Both the position numbers and the translations under genes were made by a program. Below are positions 23,186 to 34,024 of a stretch of 64,000 nt of DNA, piece by piece; the stretch's first letter is position 1; each line of letters starts with the position of its first letter. The notes beneath the pieces were generated by a model. That model saw only the letters and a list, made by a program, of their open reading frames with translations, was not told the DNA's origin and searched no databases. Origin of the DNA: Isoperla grammatica (taxonomy: Eukaryota; Arthropoda; Insecta; Plecoptera; Perlodidae); assembly GCA_945910005.1 (NCBI GenBank), contig OX246740.1, forward strand, positions 55,607,221 through 55,671,220, written 5' to 3'.

Positions 23186-26100
23186 TGGTAGAATAGACAA
23201 TAAATGTATTTGTTTTACTAGAAAAATTATTAAATCTAAAAACAATTTCAAGTTAGAAAGAAAGTGTGGGAATTCGCCGAAACTCGAGATCATCCATTTC
23301 TACCCCTAATGGACAAAACGTTGAAAGTAATTTTATGTGCCGACTTTATTTCCGTTTCACTCAATGTTTTCGGCACCGTCTCCACCGGGTAATGAACCCG
23401 GTCTATCGGTCTGGTCACATCGTACGCGCGTTTTCATCCAGTAGCTTTGATCCAATAGTTTTTCAACCAGTAAAGGTTTCCGCTCCCCATTATCCATTAA
23501 TTTAATTAGATACAGCAGTCGTCTGTATACGAAATACCCTCGACTAGTGAAAATCGTAATTAATATACTGTCTCTCTAATTAGAGCATACATATATATAT
23601 ATGCACGAAACTGAGGTATCTTCATTTTGCACCAACACATTTACTTGACGCTATTTCACAACGTACGAAGACGAATAGGGCGTCATTTAACTAAACCCCA
23701 AGTTAAACGCTCGTCTTTTATTTGAGTTTGTTCTGTTTTTTTACACCGAGCGCTCACGTCGAATGCATCCAGCGCGCCGCGCGGCCAACGTGTGAACTAT
23801 GGTGACCTAGTTGTGAATAGTCGCGGCTAATTAAAACATGGCTTGCAATTAAATGTTGTTGCTTCAATTAGTCCGCGTCGCTTCGCCGCGTCATTGAGAG
23901 GTAATATTACACCCCTCTTGAGTCAAGGTCTCCGCGTACTAGAGAAGATTGATCTACAGGGGTGCTTTTAGCGATAACCTTGACGGTTTGACGCTAATGA
24001 ACGAAAGTTTCTTGTTTAGTTTTCGTTTGTGATAATGTTTTAATCGTGTTATCGTACACAGGAGGCGAGATGCTCGGGAACAAACTACATTGACGTGATT
24101 GAGTCGAATGGAAACTGCTGCGCTCGCCCATTCAATGACTTCAACGCGAATTAGATGTACGAGTTACGACTGGTGCAGAGAATGTCAATAAGTTTCATTT
24201 TTTGCATTTTTCTCATAAACTGAAAAAGTTAAAGCGAAACGGTGTTTGCTCACCCTCCCTAGGAATCCATATGACACTTTGGCTTGGACTGTTTCTTTTT
24301 TTAATTTTTCTCCTGAACTACTAGACTATTGGAGCGAAACTAAGCGTTATCTGTGGTCACCCCTTAACTTTCTCTTGGAGCCTGTAAGGGTGAAGAGAAT
24401 TTCATTAAACATCTTATTTCAGGTCTTAGATCCAATCAGAAAATACACGGATTGGCATTTTTTCCAGGAGATAGATAAATCGTGATTCGGAACACACACA
24501 AGTGGGTAGGCCCATTCTCTATAGATTCGGCGACACACGTAGCTTTAATAAATCTCCCGTGCCTATGTGAGGTACTTGCAAACGTTCCGATTACAACCCC
24601 CTCCGTCTTGACCCCCGTTGGGGGGTGAACTTGCTCCATGCAGCTCACGTTGGTTGCGTTTGTTACGTGCTAGAGGGTGTTTCACGAAAAGCTTCTATTG
24701 ATGAAGTACAAGACTGGCTCACTAGCGAACCTACCGGCATGAGAAACTATCATGTAACGTCTGGTTTATTACTCGCATTTATCAAATAAATCGATTTGTT
24801 CTCACTGGGGACTAACATGAAAACTGTACACATTACTTACATCTAAACACCAACAATTTATTGTTATTGATATACTAATTGGTATAATCAATAACACGCG
24901 CTATATTAATTTTGGCTGTCAAATGATTAGACACAAATATAGTGTGTAGTCATGTGGTGTAAATAGCATCATATCTTTTTATTTGCACCTACAACATAAA
25001 GTTATTTTAGTAATTACCAAAAACGTTTTTCTTTAAAATCATCTTTTCAGTTTTCTTTCATAAATAACACAACCAACACAATAAACTTGTGTTTAAAACA
25101 ATGTTCACATAATAGCTTTTAATAAGTAGACCTACAATTTTACGAAATAATAATCAACTATCAAATTATTGTGTGTACGAAAACTGATGTGTATGAGCAA
25201 GTAATTCACGAAAAAAAATCATAACGGTGTACATATTATGTCCCACTTGCCCAAATTACTCGTAAAGTATAATGTATACACATAGCTACATATATTATCC
25301 GTGTATCACTTTCCATACCCAGAGTTTGTCTGTAAAAGTTCAGCGCAGCTTAATGTTACTTGCGGGTACACGTGTAGTCTAGACTGGGTTCTTACATTGT
25401 TAACGTGGACGGTTTACGCTGTAATATCGGCTCGGGCATATTCATGCAACCACTGATAAATAATCCACCCCATGATCCCACAGGGAGCAAACTACATAAT
25501 GCGAGGACCAGCTCCCTAGAAGAGAGGGATGCGGGCTACTGTTGTTACTTTTTTTTAAATGCTACCGGCCAATTTGCAAACCATTCTCGCCAATGTTCCT
25601 AGACAATGTCTATCTCTAGCCGACATGGGGTAAAGTGGAAACTATGCATAGCAATGATGCCCTCCACGCACACTGGACGTGGCTTGTGAGACTACTTCAC
25701 TCCACTCAACTAAACAGCTGATGTACGGGCTATGAGCAAACGCCCTCTTACGTTAAAACCGCACACATAACCAGGCTTATACCACGTATACATCCATCCA
25801 TACGTAACGTATTTGGGATTAATGTATCGTATTTTGGCACAATTCTAATCGATACGGTTAATGAGTGATATATGAAGATGAAAAAAACGCCGCATGGTAT
25901 CAATACCGAAGCCAGCTGTAACTCAGCAACCATGGTTGGACGGGCCAAAGCTTATAATCGACTACGGTGGCTAACACGTCAGCAATGACGGGTAAACCCT
26001 GAGTTATTGATACTGTTGGTAATCGACATGGCATAAATATAGCCGCCAATAATACACGGAGTTATTGATGTATTTGCCATGCATACAGACACAGTACAAT

Positions 26101-27265
26101 ATTTTATGCCTTCGGACGTGATTAGTAAACATAAATTCAACAATTATTTACAGAATTATTTAACAGTCAGGATAACTCAAAATAAAATTGTGCTCTCGGG
26201 AGAATAAAATTACTACAAACTAAACAGGCCAGCAACATAGCAAAACAAAAACAAGAAGCAAATTAGAAATCAGTACCACGTAGATGAAGAAAGAATGCTG
26301 TGTAGAAATAATTGAGATTAGACTGATGCCTACAGAGGCAGGAAGAGCGTTTTACTATAAGAAAAGGGTAAGTGTGTTAGTGGAGTTAGGAAAAAGGTTA
26401 TTTTAGTGTTTGGTTCGTCCGGCTACATGAAGACAAATGTTGGTTGATAGGCAATCGGTGTGAACAAGGCCACGAAACATCTTACGCATGCAACACTTAA
26501 TCGCATCTCTACCAACGCATATTAATAATGCATAAACCTACTCTAGATAAAATATTTACGCAGTTTAGTGGTGTGCAGGACATTAATAATTCATCGGGTT
26601 ACACGAGTAGTGCACGGCTATTATGTGGTAGGTATATTAAATGATTCAACATGGCCGGAAAACTGAACATCTGTATTTGAGTTACACTTTTAAAATCCTT
26701 CGCGTGTCAGAAACATTCGTTCAATGGTAAAATATATTATATAATTGGCTTCATCCAAAGCTGTGTTTACGTTGTAAGAGTTGAGCAATTAGTTAATGCC
26801 TACCTCGCCAACTTTCAGAGCCATTTTGTTTTTCTATGTGCAAACACATGCAACATGCGTTTACGGCCACAGCACAATATAATACAAATTTTTATTTTTA
26901 TTGCGATTAAGCACAAAAAATGTACAACTACAGATAGGGATTTGATGTTTGTGTTATGCATTATAGAACAAACTCATGTTCAGTATTTCTATTGTCAGTT
27001 TCTTTGCGCCACAGGATTTTACGCAAACCCACAAGAAGCTTCTAATGGTCCAGTACAAAATACATTAAGTTATTAAAACAAAACTTAATATCAAAAGCAT
27101 ATTCGTAACGACGCGCCTAAATTGTTGGATATTAGTTTGCTACTTTGGAAGGCCAATAATTTATTCGCGGCAACATGCAGGTCTTAAACAAAGCCGATGC
27201 TAAAGCCACGTAAAACACGAGCAGCAGTGTTATTTCTTGATAAAGTAAACAAATAAACATTTCAT
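23186..27265. other. Intergenic, nothing recognised
   Basis: About 4 kb of AT-rich DNA with a short (AT)n tract at about 23590-23602. Short open frames are scattered on both strands, and none has a domain or exon-like borders. CCAATCAG occurs near 24433. Confidence 0.5.
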
Positions 27266-27322
27266 AACCGGCGACCTCCCGTAATAGTCCCGCGTGATAC
27301 CGCTGAGCGCCACCTCTCTCTT
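27266..27322 (-). repeat. Fragment of tRNA-derived SINE head
   Basis: The reverse complement reads GAGGTGGCGCTCAGCGGTAT and then ACGGGAGGTCGCCGGTT. This matches the A-box side and anticodon region of the SINE head at 42336-42405 with several changes. The B-box GTTCGA is not preserved. A still shorter relative (CGGCGACCTCCCG) sits at about 28438-28450. Confidence 0.5.
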
Positions 27323-28117
27323 AGTCCGCCGTAGCTTGTCAAAGCCTTATGGAACCTAGGAACGTGGTTTAGAATCCCGTATAAATTAAAACAGATACCG
27401 TAGTTTTCTTACATCAAATTTAAATAAAGCGAGACATAAAGAAAGAAACGACATACTGGACAAAGTCTTCCGTCGTCAAGACTTAACAAGACGCCACTGT
27501 TTTTGGACCCATGTCAAAGTTGGTCTAGACGTCCGTCTCCTAAAACTGCGTAGTTTGCGAAACATCCGTCAACGAAACGACCCGTGACGGAGTTTATTGT
27601 CTATAAAGTTGTCAGCCTGGAGGCCAGATGACCTTTCTCTGCTTGATGGAAGGCGCCACTTTCGGCAACTTGCTGACAAACTGCTATATACGTGTATCGC
27701 TTTGATAGATATGCCCGAAAAGAAAAGCTGGGAAAGTCGACGGAAAGCCGTGTCGGAGAAGAGAGTGTCGGAGAGTGTAATTGAAAGTATGTTTTAATCA
27801 CTTTCTAAGAGTCAAACGTTGATAACAAAATGGCGGGCGTGCAATTCGTGAATGTCGCGGCAGTCTCGCGTAACTAATAAAAATGCATAACAAGAATGAA
27901 TGAAATCCTGATGAAAACTACGAAAATCCTCGCAAAACGAAATCTTCTAGAATTGTAAAGGGAGAGAGGTACCAGAGATGTAGAGTGTATTCATACATAG
28001 TTAACGTGACACAGCCATATTGTGATTTGTTTTACTTTCGACAGTGGAATCTGTGCTGAAATGTTTCAAATTAAGTGATTAAGATCAAGTACTGCTGCTG
28101 CTGTGTATGTGGTTATG
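27323..28117. other. Intergenic, nothing recognised
   Basis: AT-rich DNA with a short overlapping pair of open frames at 27597-27801 on opposite strands. A GCT/TGC trinucleotide run lies at about 28093-28103. Confidence 0.45.
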
Positions 28118-28142
28118 TTAGGTTAGGTTAGGTTAGGTTAGG
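28118..28142 (+). repeat. Interstitial (TTAGG)5 tract
   Basis: Five perfect TTAGG units are followed by a broken sixth. TTAGG is the arthropod-type telomere repeat, while most other animals use TTAGGG. Here the tract is short and internal, so a simple microsatellite is the likelier reading. Confidence 0.85.
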
Positions 28143-28474
28143 TTGGTATTTGCCAATTATCTAACTAGCTCGGCTGAGTAACGTGCTCGGATACTGCGGC
28201 TGTACACGTGGTTAGTTAGATTGGGTAACGAACTACGTTTCTTGATCTTGGCCACAAAACTTCGTAGACTACGCATTTACACGTATATAATTGATTTAAT
28301 AGGAAACGTGGGTATGTTTAATCGATCCAAACACTCTCTTTTCTCGTCACTTAGTGAAACCAGTAAAATAAACATCAAAATTATAACAAAAACAAGAGAA
28401 TGTGAGTAGGGTACGGTAGATACAACACATAATACCCGGCGACCTCCCGAATGAGATTATGCGTGTTAGGTAGG

Positions 28475-28650
28475 TTCACACACTATCCTAAGATTTAGAA
28501 TTTTATTTTCCTGTTTTACTTAGGATCGCTACCATTGGCGAGATTTATAAAACGTCGCCTCTCATTGGCTGGGATAACAATTTTAGTTGTAAGAGCTAAC
28601 GAACGTTGCAATAGTTTCCTTAAATTTTAAACCTCATGGAAGTGTGTAAA
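28475..28650. mobile_element. Short inverted-repeat element, family D, copy 1
   Basis: The ends read TTCACACACT on the left and AGTGTGTAAA on the right, inverses with one mismatch near the tip. The interior (TTTATAAAACGTCG, CTCATTGGCTGGG, AAGAGCTAAC) recurs at 63850-63986, and a diverged inverted relative lies at about 51438-51503. There is no ORF. Confidence 0.5.
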
Positions 28651-28956
28651 GGCTTCTGAATGCTTTTGGCTTCATTTGATTTTAACACCACGTCAAAGCA
28701 GTGTACGTATGTTTTGCTAAACAAGAGTAAACTAACGTGGTAAAATTACGCGCGTAGAATTCAAAGCCTCGCTCACTATAGACACTTTCACTAGACACAC
28801 AAAGCTGTGTTTGCTGTGTTAACATTATCTCAGTTTTATATACAAGAGAGCGGAAACTCTGTAAACGTTCAAGTACAAATATTAGTTTTATGCGCTCGTT
28901 CCAGGTACAACGTTCTGCGTATAACGTAACGCGTATTCGGAGAAGTCTAACGATTT

Positions 28957-28970
28957 CCCCCCCCCCCCCC
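28957..28970 (+). repeat. Poly-C run (14)
   Basis: Uninterrupted C14 just upstream of the hAT element at 28988. One of several long C/G homopolymers in the window, and its length may be uncertain in the assembly. Confidence 0.85.
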
Positions 28971-28987
28971 TGTGAACTCCTTATCAG

Positions 28988-29220
28988 CAGAGTTGGGGAA
29001 TTTACGAAAATAGTACCCTTTTAAAAGTAAAGTTAATAGACTTTAAAAGTAAAAAGTTAAAATTAGTCCAAAAATAAAGTAACTGGAAAGAATTAAGTTA
29101 CCATAAAAATTAAAAAGTAACTTGTAATGGAATTGGAATACCACGTATCCGTACCGCAATACGTATAGGGGGGTAGCTGGGTGGCCGTCGCTACCTGACC
29201 GCGTTACTTCCGCAACTCTG
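28988..29220. mobile_element. Non-autonomous hAT element with perfect 8-bp TSD
   Basis: The termini CAGAGTTGGGGAA and TTCCGCAACTCTG are inverted repeats of the CAGNGTTGGG type common in hAT elements. The flanks CTTATCAG at 28980-28987 and 29221-29228 form a perfect 8-bp target-site duplication, the hallmark of hAT transposition. The 233-bp interior is rich in AAAAGTAA phrases and has no transposase. Mobilisation must have come from an autonomous relative. Confidence 0.88.
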
Positions 29221-29228
29221 CTTATCAG

Positions 29229-30687
29229 TAAAATTATCTCAGAGCCACCACTGTTACATATCAGATGAACATAGTTCTGATCGAAGTCGATCTCTACGTA
29301 GGTCGAATGCATCCGTCGTGAAAGCTACATCGCGTACCGTAAACAAGTGCGAAATGTCTTTACTTTAGCCGCGTATTGAAACTTAACGACGTTACTTGAA
29401 ATACGCGTTACTTGAGCATCTCTGTATAACCAACGGTCGACTTTACGAGGCGAGGTCTTGCGCGCAATACACTGTTTACACGCCAGCCGCTCAAAGGGAC
29501 ATAAACACGAGTACGGTGTAGCTGTGGAAACTCTTTCAAGCACGGCTATCAAATATTCACTTTGCTTTAAATTTGTGTTACCAGATATAGTTCCTCGAAT
29601 TTTTAAAAATAGTAGTGATTTAAAAACAATATATTTTCGAATTTTTGCTTGAATTTTGGAATGTTTGTGAATAAACAATTGCCAGCCTCCTTTCGGTTAC
29701 ATTTCCTTTCTCAATATTGAAACTAGAGTTATTAAAAATCATATTTCCAAGACATTGTAATAGAAACTTTTTTGTTTACGCTTTACTATTTTATATTTTC
29801 AATAACATTTCTCTCGCACATTGGCTTTGGACATAAATTGGGGAAAAAATGTATGGAGCTTCGTACTTTCCATAGAAACATGGCTAATACATTAATGTAC
29901 ACACATTCAGACTTCAAAGTCGATGGTCAACAACGGTAACTACCGTGACTGGGGTATTTACGGACCTCGATCCAGCCCTACTCCCATCACGCAGTTCCTC
30001 CAACACACTCAGCTCTGCGCGTTGTGTCGCGATCGAGTCTGCGTTCATTCCACCGTAGTCGACACAAGAAATGTCAAACGAAACACGAGTTGCTCCTCAG
30101 TTAACGGGCCGAAATAATTTATACAAACGATTCTTCGCTCCAATTTGGCAGGCAGAACGTTTGCGCTTCCTGCATCATTTCCATTCCATTTATACCCATA
30201 CATAGATAGAGACTGTGACAAAACCTTCCTTCCTGGTCGGGGAATTGACATTTATTTATCTCTACATTCTTGTTTCCCGTTCGCTACGTAATTGCGTAAT
30301 TGCCCCGGGATAAAACAACAGTCAACAACGGGTCTTATTAGGCTAACAAGACGATCGACGTTGCTGCTTTTCAGATACGCCCACCCCCAGCGCCACCCCC
30401 ACCCACCCACGCAGCAGCCATGAAATACGTCTTCGCTGGGTTCAGATATATTTGAAAGCATGTGTGCCCCTTTTTATTTTATATAATTTATGGATTTAGT
30501 CAATAATCGTATTTGGCTCTTACTTTTACATACAGTATATAAGTGCAACAAAGCCAAATACCCATGATATCCTCGTTAAGAATCTAGTGAAATCGTTCCA
30601 TTCAGCGGACAACTTCTGCTCTAAAAAATCACTTGAATCCAGAAAAAAAATTTAAAATCGTTTGTCTGCAGTGCTGTTGTAGGGACA
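29229..30687. other. Intergenic, no supported gene
   Basis: Short open frames only. A C-rich stretch with CCACCCCC-type repeats lies near 30380-30410. No promoter or repeat was confidently assigned. Confidence 0.5.
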
Positions 30688-30710
30688 CCCCCCCCCCCCC
30701 CCCCCCCCCC
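30688..30710 (+). repeat. Poly-C run (23)
   Basis: Uninterrupted C23. Such tracts are polymorphic and hard to sequence, so the length is uncertain. Confidence 0.85.
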
Positions 30711-30835
30711 TCCACACTTCTCCATTATGTCGAGTGTGGATTCGGTTTTCTGACTATATTAATTTTATCTCGTGATAGTTCTAGAAGACCCCACAAAATA
30801 TGTCCTTATCCCCTTAAGCAGTTTTGACGTTTTTA

Positions 30836-31149
30836 GTCAACTAATTTATCTTAAACAAATAATAGGATTATTATGAAAATTTACCTACTTGCAGACGGGT
30901 GTCATATCTATGCATGTTATTAAGTACATTTTTGACAAGCCTGCTCAAAAATAATCTACTCACGTTTGAATTATGCAAATAAATTACTTTCGTCGAAAAT
31001 GTTCAGCGAAATAATACAGAGAATCTGTTAAAAATTAGTACATTATTTTTGAATAGGTTGGTGACAAATGTGCATAGATATGACATCCCTCTACAAGTAG
31101 GTAAATATTTATAATAATCCTACTATTAGGTTAAGAGCAATTTGTTGAC
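30836..31149. mobile_element. 314-bp foldback element, arms about 110 bp
   Basis: The left arm begins GTCAACTAATTTATCTTAA. The right arm is its imperfect inverse, ending AAGAGCAATTTGTTGAC. Shared blocks include TAGGATTATTAT, TTTACCTACTTG, TGTCATATCTATGCA and TCAAAAATAAT. The loop is AT-rich with no ORF, and no target duplication is evident. A transcript could fold into a long hairpin. Confidence 0.75.
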
Positions 31150-31674
31150 GGCCAATACATCTGTAAAACTCCTACTGCCGAACGCTCTTAAACATATTCC
31201 TAGAGTACCCGATGCATAATGTAAGCAAGGCGTTTATACAGCAACCTCACATACATAGTTCTATCTAACACAGCCATGTTGTATGCGCCAGTCTTGCTTC
31301 TATCCGGGGAGACATTACCATTTCAAACACAAATTATATTCAGCCTAGAGGTCACCATTCCAAACGGGTCGTAAAAACTCTTCTGCGTGGGGAATTCCGC
31401 AACCCGCAAAACAATTTAAAACGTATCAACGGTTGCCGCGCATGTGTGCCGTAAAACCACGTCACACAAGTTAGTTGGTCGAAGCTTTTTATGTTGTTTT
31501 GTCTTCTGTGCATTTGCATGACCTCCGTTCCAACTCCCATACCAGTACCACCCCCGTATGGCTGGGGTAGACATTCTTTCGCCCCTCGCTTTGTGAAACT
31601 GGTCGAGCATTGTTTCAAGCAAGTGCATGGATAGCTATTCCCATGACTATTGTGGCACGATATACAATAACAAG
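31150..31674. other. Intergenic, nothing recognised
   Basis: Two overlapping minus-strand open frames (31352-31628) have no recognisable domain or splice borders. Confidence 0.45.
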
Positions 31675-31832
31675 TACCGGTAGTTCCACAGCAATCTTGT
31701 GAATGCTGATGCCAGAGATGAGAGAGTCGGTGCCAATCAGCGGGTTCTTATTCAAATAATAACATTTGGTTGAGTAATGCCTCACTCATCTTTGACGTCA
31801 GCATCGACAAGGCAAGGGACAGTTGCTAGAAC
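31675..31832 (+). mobile_element. Foldback MITE, family C, copy 2
   Basis: Same family as 22700-22854. The left arm has GTTCCACAGCAATCTTGTG and GATGAGAGAG. The loop has GTCGGTGCCAATCAGCGGG. The right arm has CTCACTCATCTTTGACGTCA (an intact CRE at 31793-31800), then GCATCGACAAGG. It shows that at least one CRE in the window lies in a transposon arm. Confidence 0.7.
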
Positions 31833-32648
31833 CCTTGCCGTATCCACGTTCTTAGGCGCCGCAATCTGCGTCCCAACCGCATGAGCCACCGCGAACAGCC
31901 CACCCTTTAATTACCTACATCGCCAACCGTAAAGCATATGAACTGATGTTAATACATCAGTAGAAAATAGTTATAACAAAAACTTATCAATATTAAAAGT
32001 CTACTACAAAATCAACAATGAATACAAAAAGTTGTGAAAAGAGTGAATCGACAAACGTGAATATAAAAATTGCAGATTAATTTCCACCACACAAACGAAC
32101 AACTATTAAAAAACAACTACGAGTTCGTATGTATGTTTTCAATAATTCAATAATGTGTATTGGACGGTATGCGCGTCTGTTTTTATTTAGTCAATGCTTG
32201 GTGTGTGGGTTTGATGTCGGTGCTTTGTTTGTGTTTGACTTTCAACTTTCATCGGCGCAACTGAATGTACGTGCTGATTGTGTGGTTCTAGTTTCAATCA
32301 AATGTGAACAGAAATTATTTCAATATGTTTTAATTTGTACCCAGATGAATGAAATCGCGTTGCTTTATGGGTATCGAACAAAATTTGTTATTTTGTAATT
32401 AATAAACGTGCCATACCCTAGCTATATGTTCAAAAGGGAATTACAAAAAAAATGAGACAATGGATTTCCTATACACATATATTATTCAAAATTAAAAAAG
32501 TTTACATAGTCTATTTTTGTTTACAAAATGTTAGTAAATAAACCAATATTTATTCAGCTCTTTACCAATTAACTCAAATAACGCTCTGGCGTACTGCTAG
32601 TGATTTCAAATGTGATTCTCCTATCCTAACGTACAAAAACCAAAATGA
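31833..32648. other. Intergenic, nothing recognised
   Basis: AT-rich DNA. An open frame at 32129-32398 (+) has no recognisable domain. Confidence 0.45.
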
Positions 32649-34024
32649 TGGCTATCTCTAAACATTACTTCATATCTGTCCTGTCGGAAGCAAAAGGTAG
32701 TAGTCAATAACAACAGGGACGTGCAATCTAGCTGGTTAACGAACGATTGTGGAGTGCCACAAGGCTCTGTGTTGGGTCCTATCATGTTCTTGATTCTAAT
32801 CAATGATCTACCAGCCTATTGTAATAGCATAATGCTTCCCGAGCACTGTCTGGCTGTTTTACATATGATCCTTTTTGCTGATGATACGAGTATTATCTTA
32901 TCTTGTCCTCATCCAGGTCTAATAACAGCAATCACAAATAGAGTTATAAGAATTATATGCACCTGGTTTGAATCGAATGAACTTTATCTTAATGGAAGCA
33001 AAACACAAATTCTAAATTTTAGACTTAAAGGCAAGCAGGGGAATGCCGAACTCCCACAAGATCAATCCGTATTCCTGGTAAACAATAAGCAGGTGGATCC
33101 GGTGGAACAGGGTCAATTCTTAGGTTTGACGGTTGACTGTCAATTAACTTGGCATCCCTATGTCGATGGTATTTGCAAACGACTAAATTCTAGTCTCTAC
33201 GCTCTTCGAGTCCTGGCAACCCTGGCCAACCCAGGTGTCCTAAGGACTGCATATTTTTCAAACTTCCACTCAATTATGACTTATGGTCTTCTTTCATGGG
33301 GCTCAGCTTCTAATGCTGCCCTGCAACGTGTATTACTTCTTCAAAAAAGGGCAATAAGGATACTCTGCAAGAGCAATAGTCGGGAGAGCTGTAGGGCCAA
33401 ATTTAAGGAGTTAAAGATTTTGACCGTTACCAATGCTTACATATATAGTGCTGTCAGCTTCGTCAAGGACAACCCTGGAATCTTTCGAAATAGTCCACAC
33501 CACAGTCACAACACTCGACACAAGGGAAGGTTAAACTACCCTGTGCACAATACCAAGCATTTTGAGCATCACATATACTACATGGGTAGGAAACTATTTA
33601 ACAAATTACCAGAACGTTTTCATGTAAATACCAAAACAATATTCAAATATAAAGTCAAGCAGTTCCTCCTAGACAACCCATACTATAGTATCAAAGAATT
33701 CCTAACCCTTCCAGACCATTAAAAAGATGAGATCATATTATATCTGTAAATTCATCCGCAGGAAGTTAAATCCAATAGAGAAATGTAAACTGTAGCCCTA
33801 TATATATATACATATGTATTGTGTGATCTGTTGTTCTGTGTTCTGTTTAATGCATATCGTTTTTGGATGTATAAATTATCTATGAAGTGTATACATGTAT
33901 GTTGTGTTTTTATAATTTTATATGTAAACTGTATGTAAACGGGTTTATTCTTAAGTTCCTGACAATGCCCATGTTGTTACAATGTAATCTATGGCTGCAA
34001 ATAAATACAATACAATACAATACA
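32649..34024 (+). mobile_element. 5'-truncated non-LTR retrotransposon (Jockey-like LINE)
   Basis: Reverse-transcriptase homology starts abruptly at about 32649 and runs open to TAA 33720-33722. Visible motifs in order: SYLSCRKQ, GVPQGSVLGP (RT domain 4), FADDTS (an FADD catalytic box), LNGSKTQ, FLGLTVDCQLTW (RT domain 7), then the LLLQKRAIRIL and HNTRHKG tail typical of Jockey-type ORF2. The N-terminal endonuclease and fingers are missing, so this copy cannot transpose on its own. A roughly 300-bp 3' UTR ends in an AATAC micro-repeat tail (34003-34024). The frame is intact over about 357 codons, which suggests recent insertion. Clade assignment is by motif impression. Confidence 0.92.
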
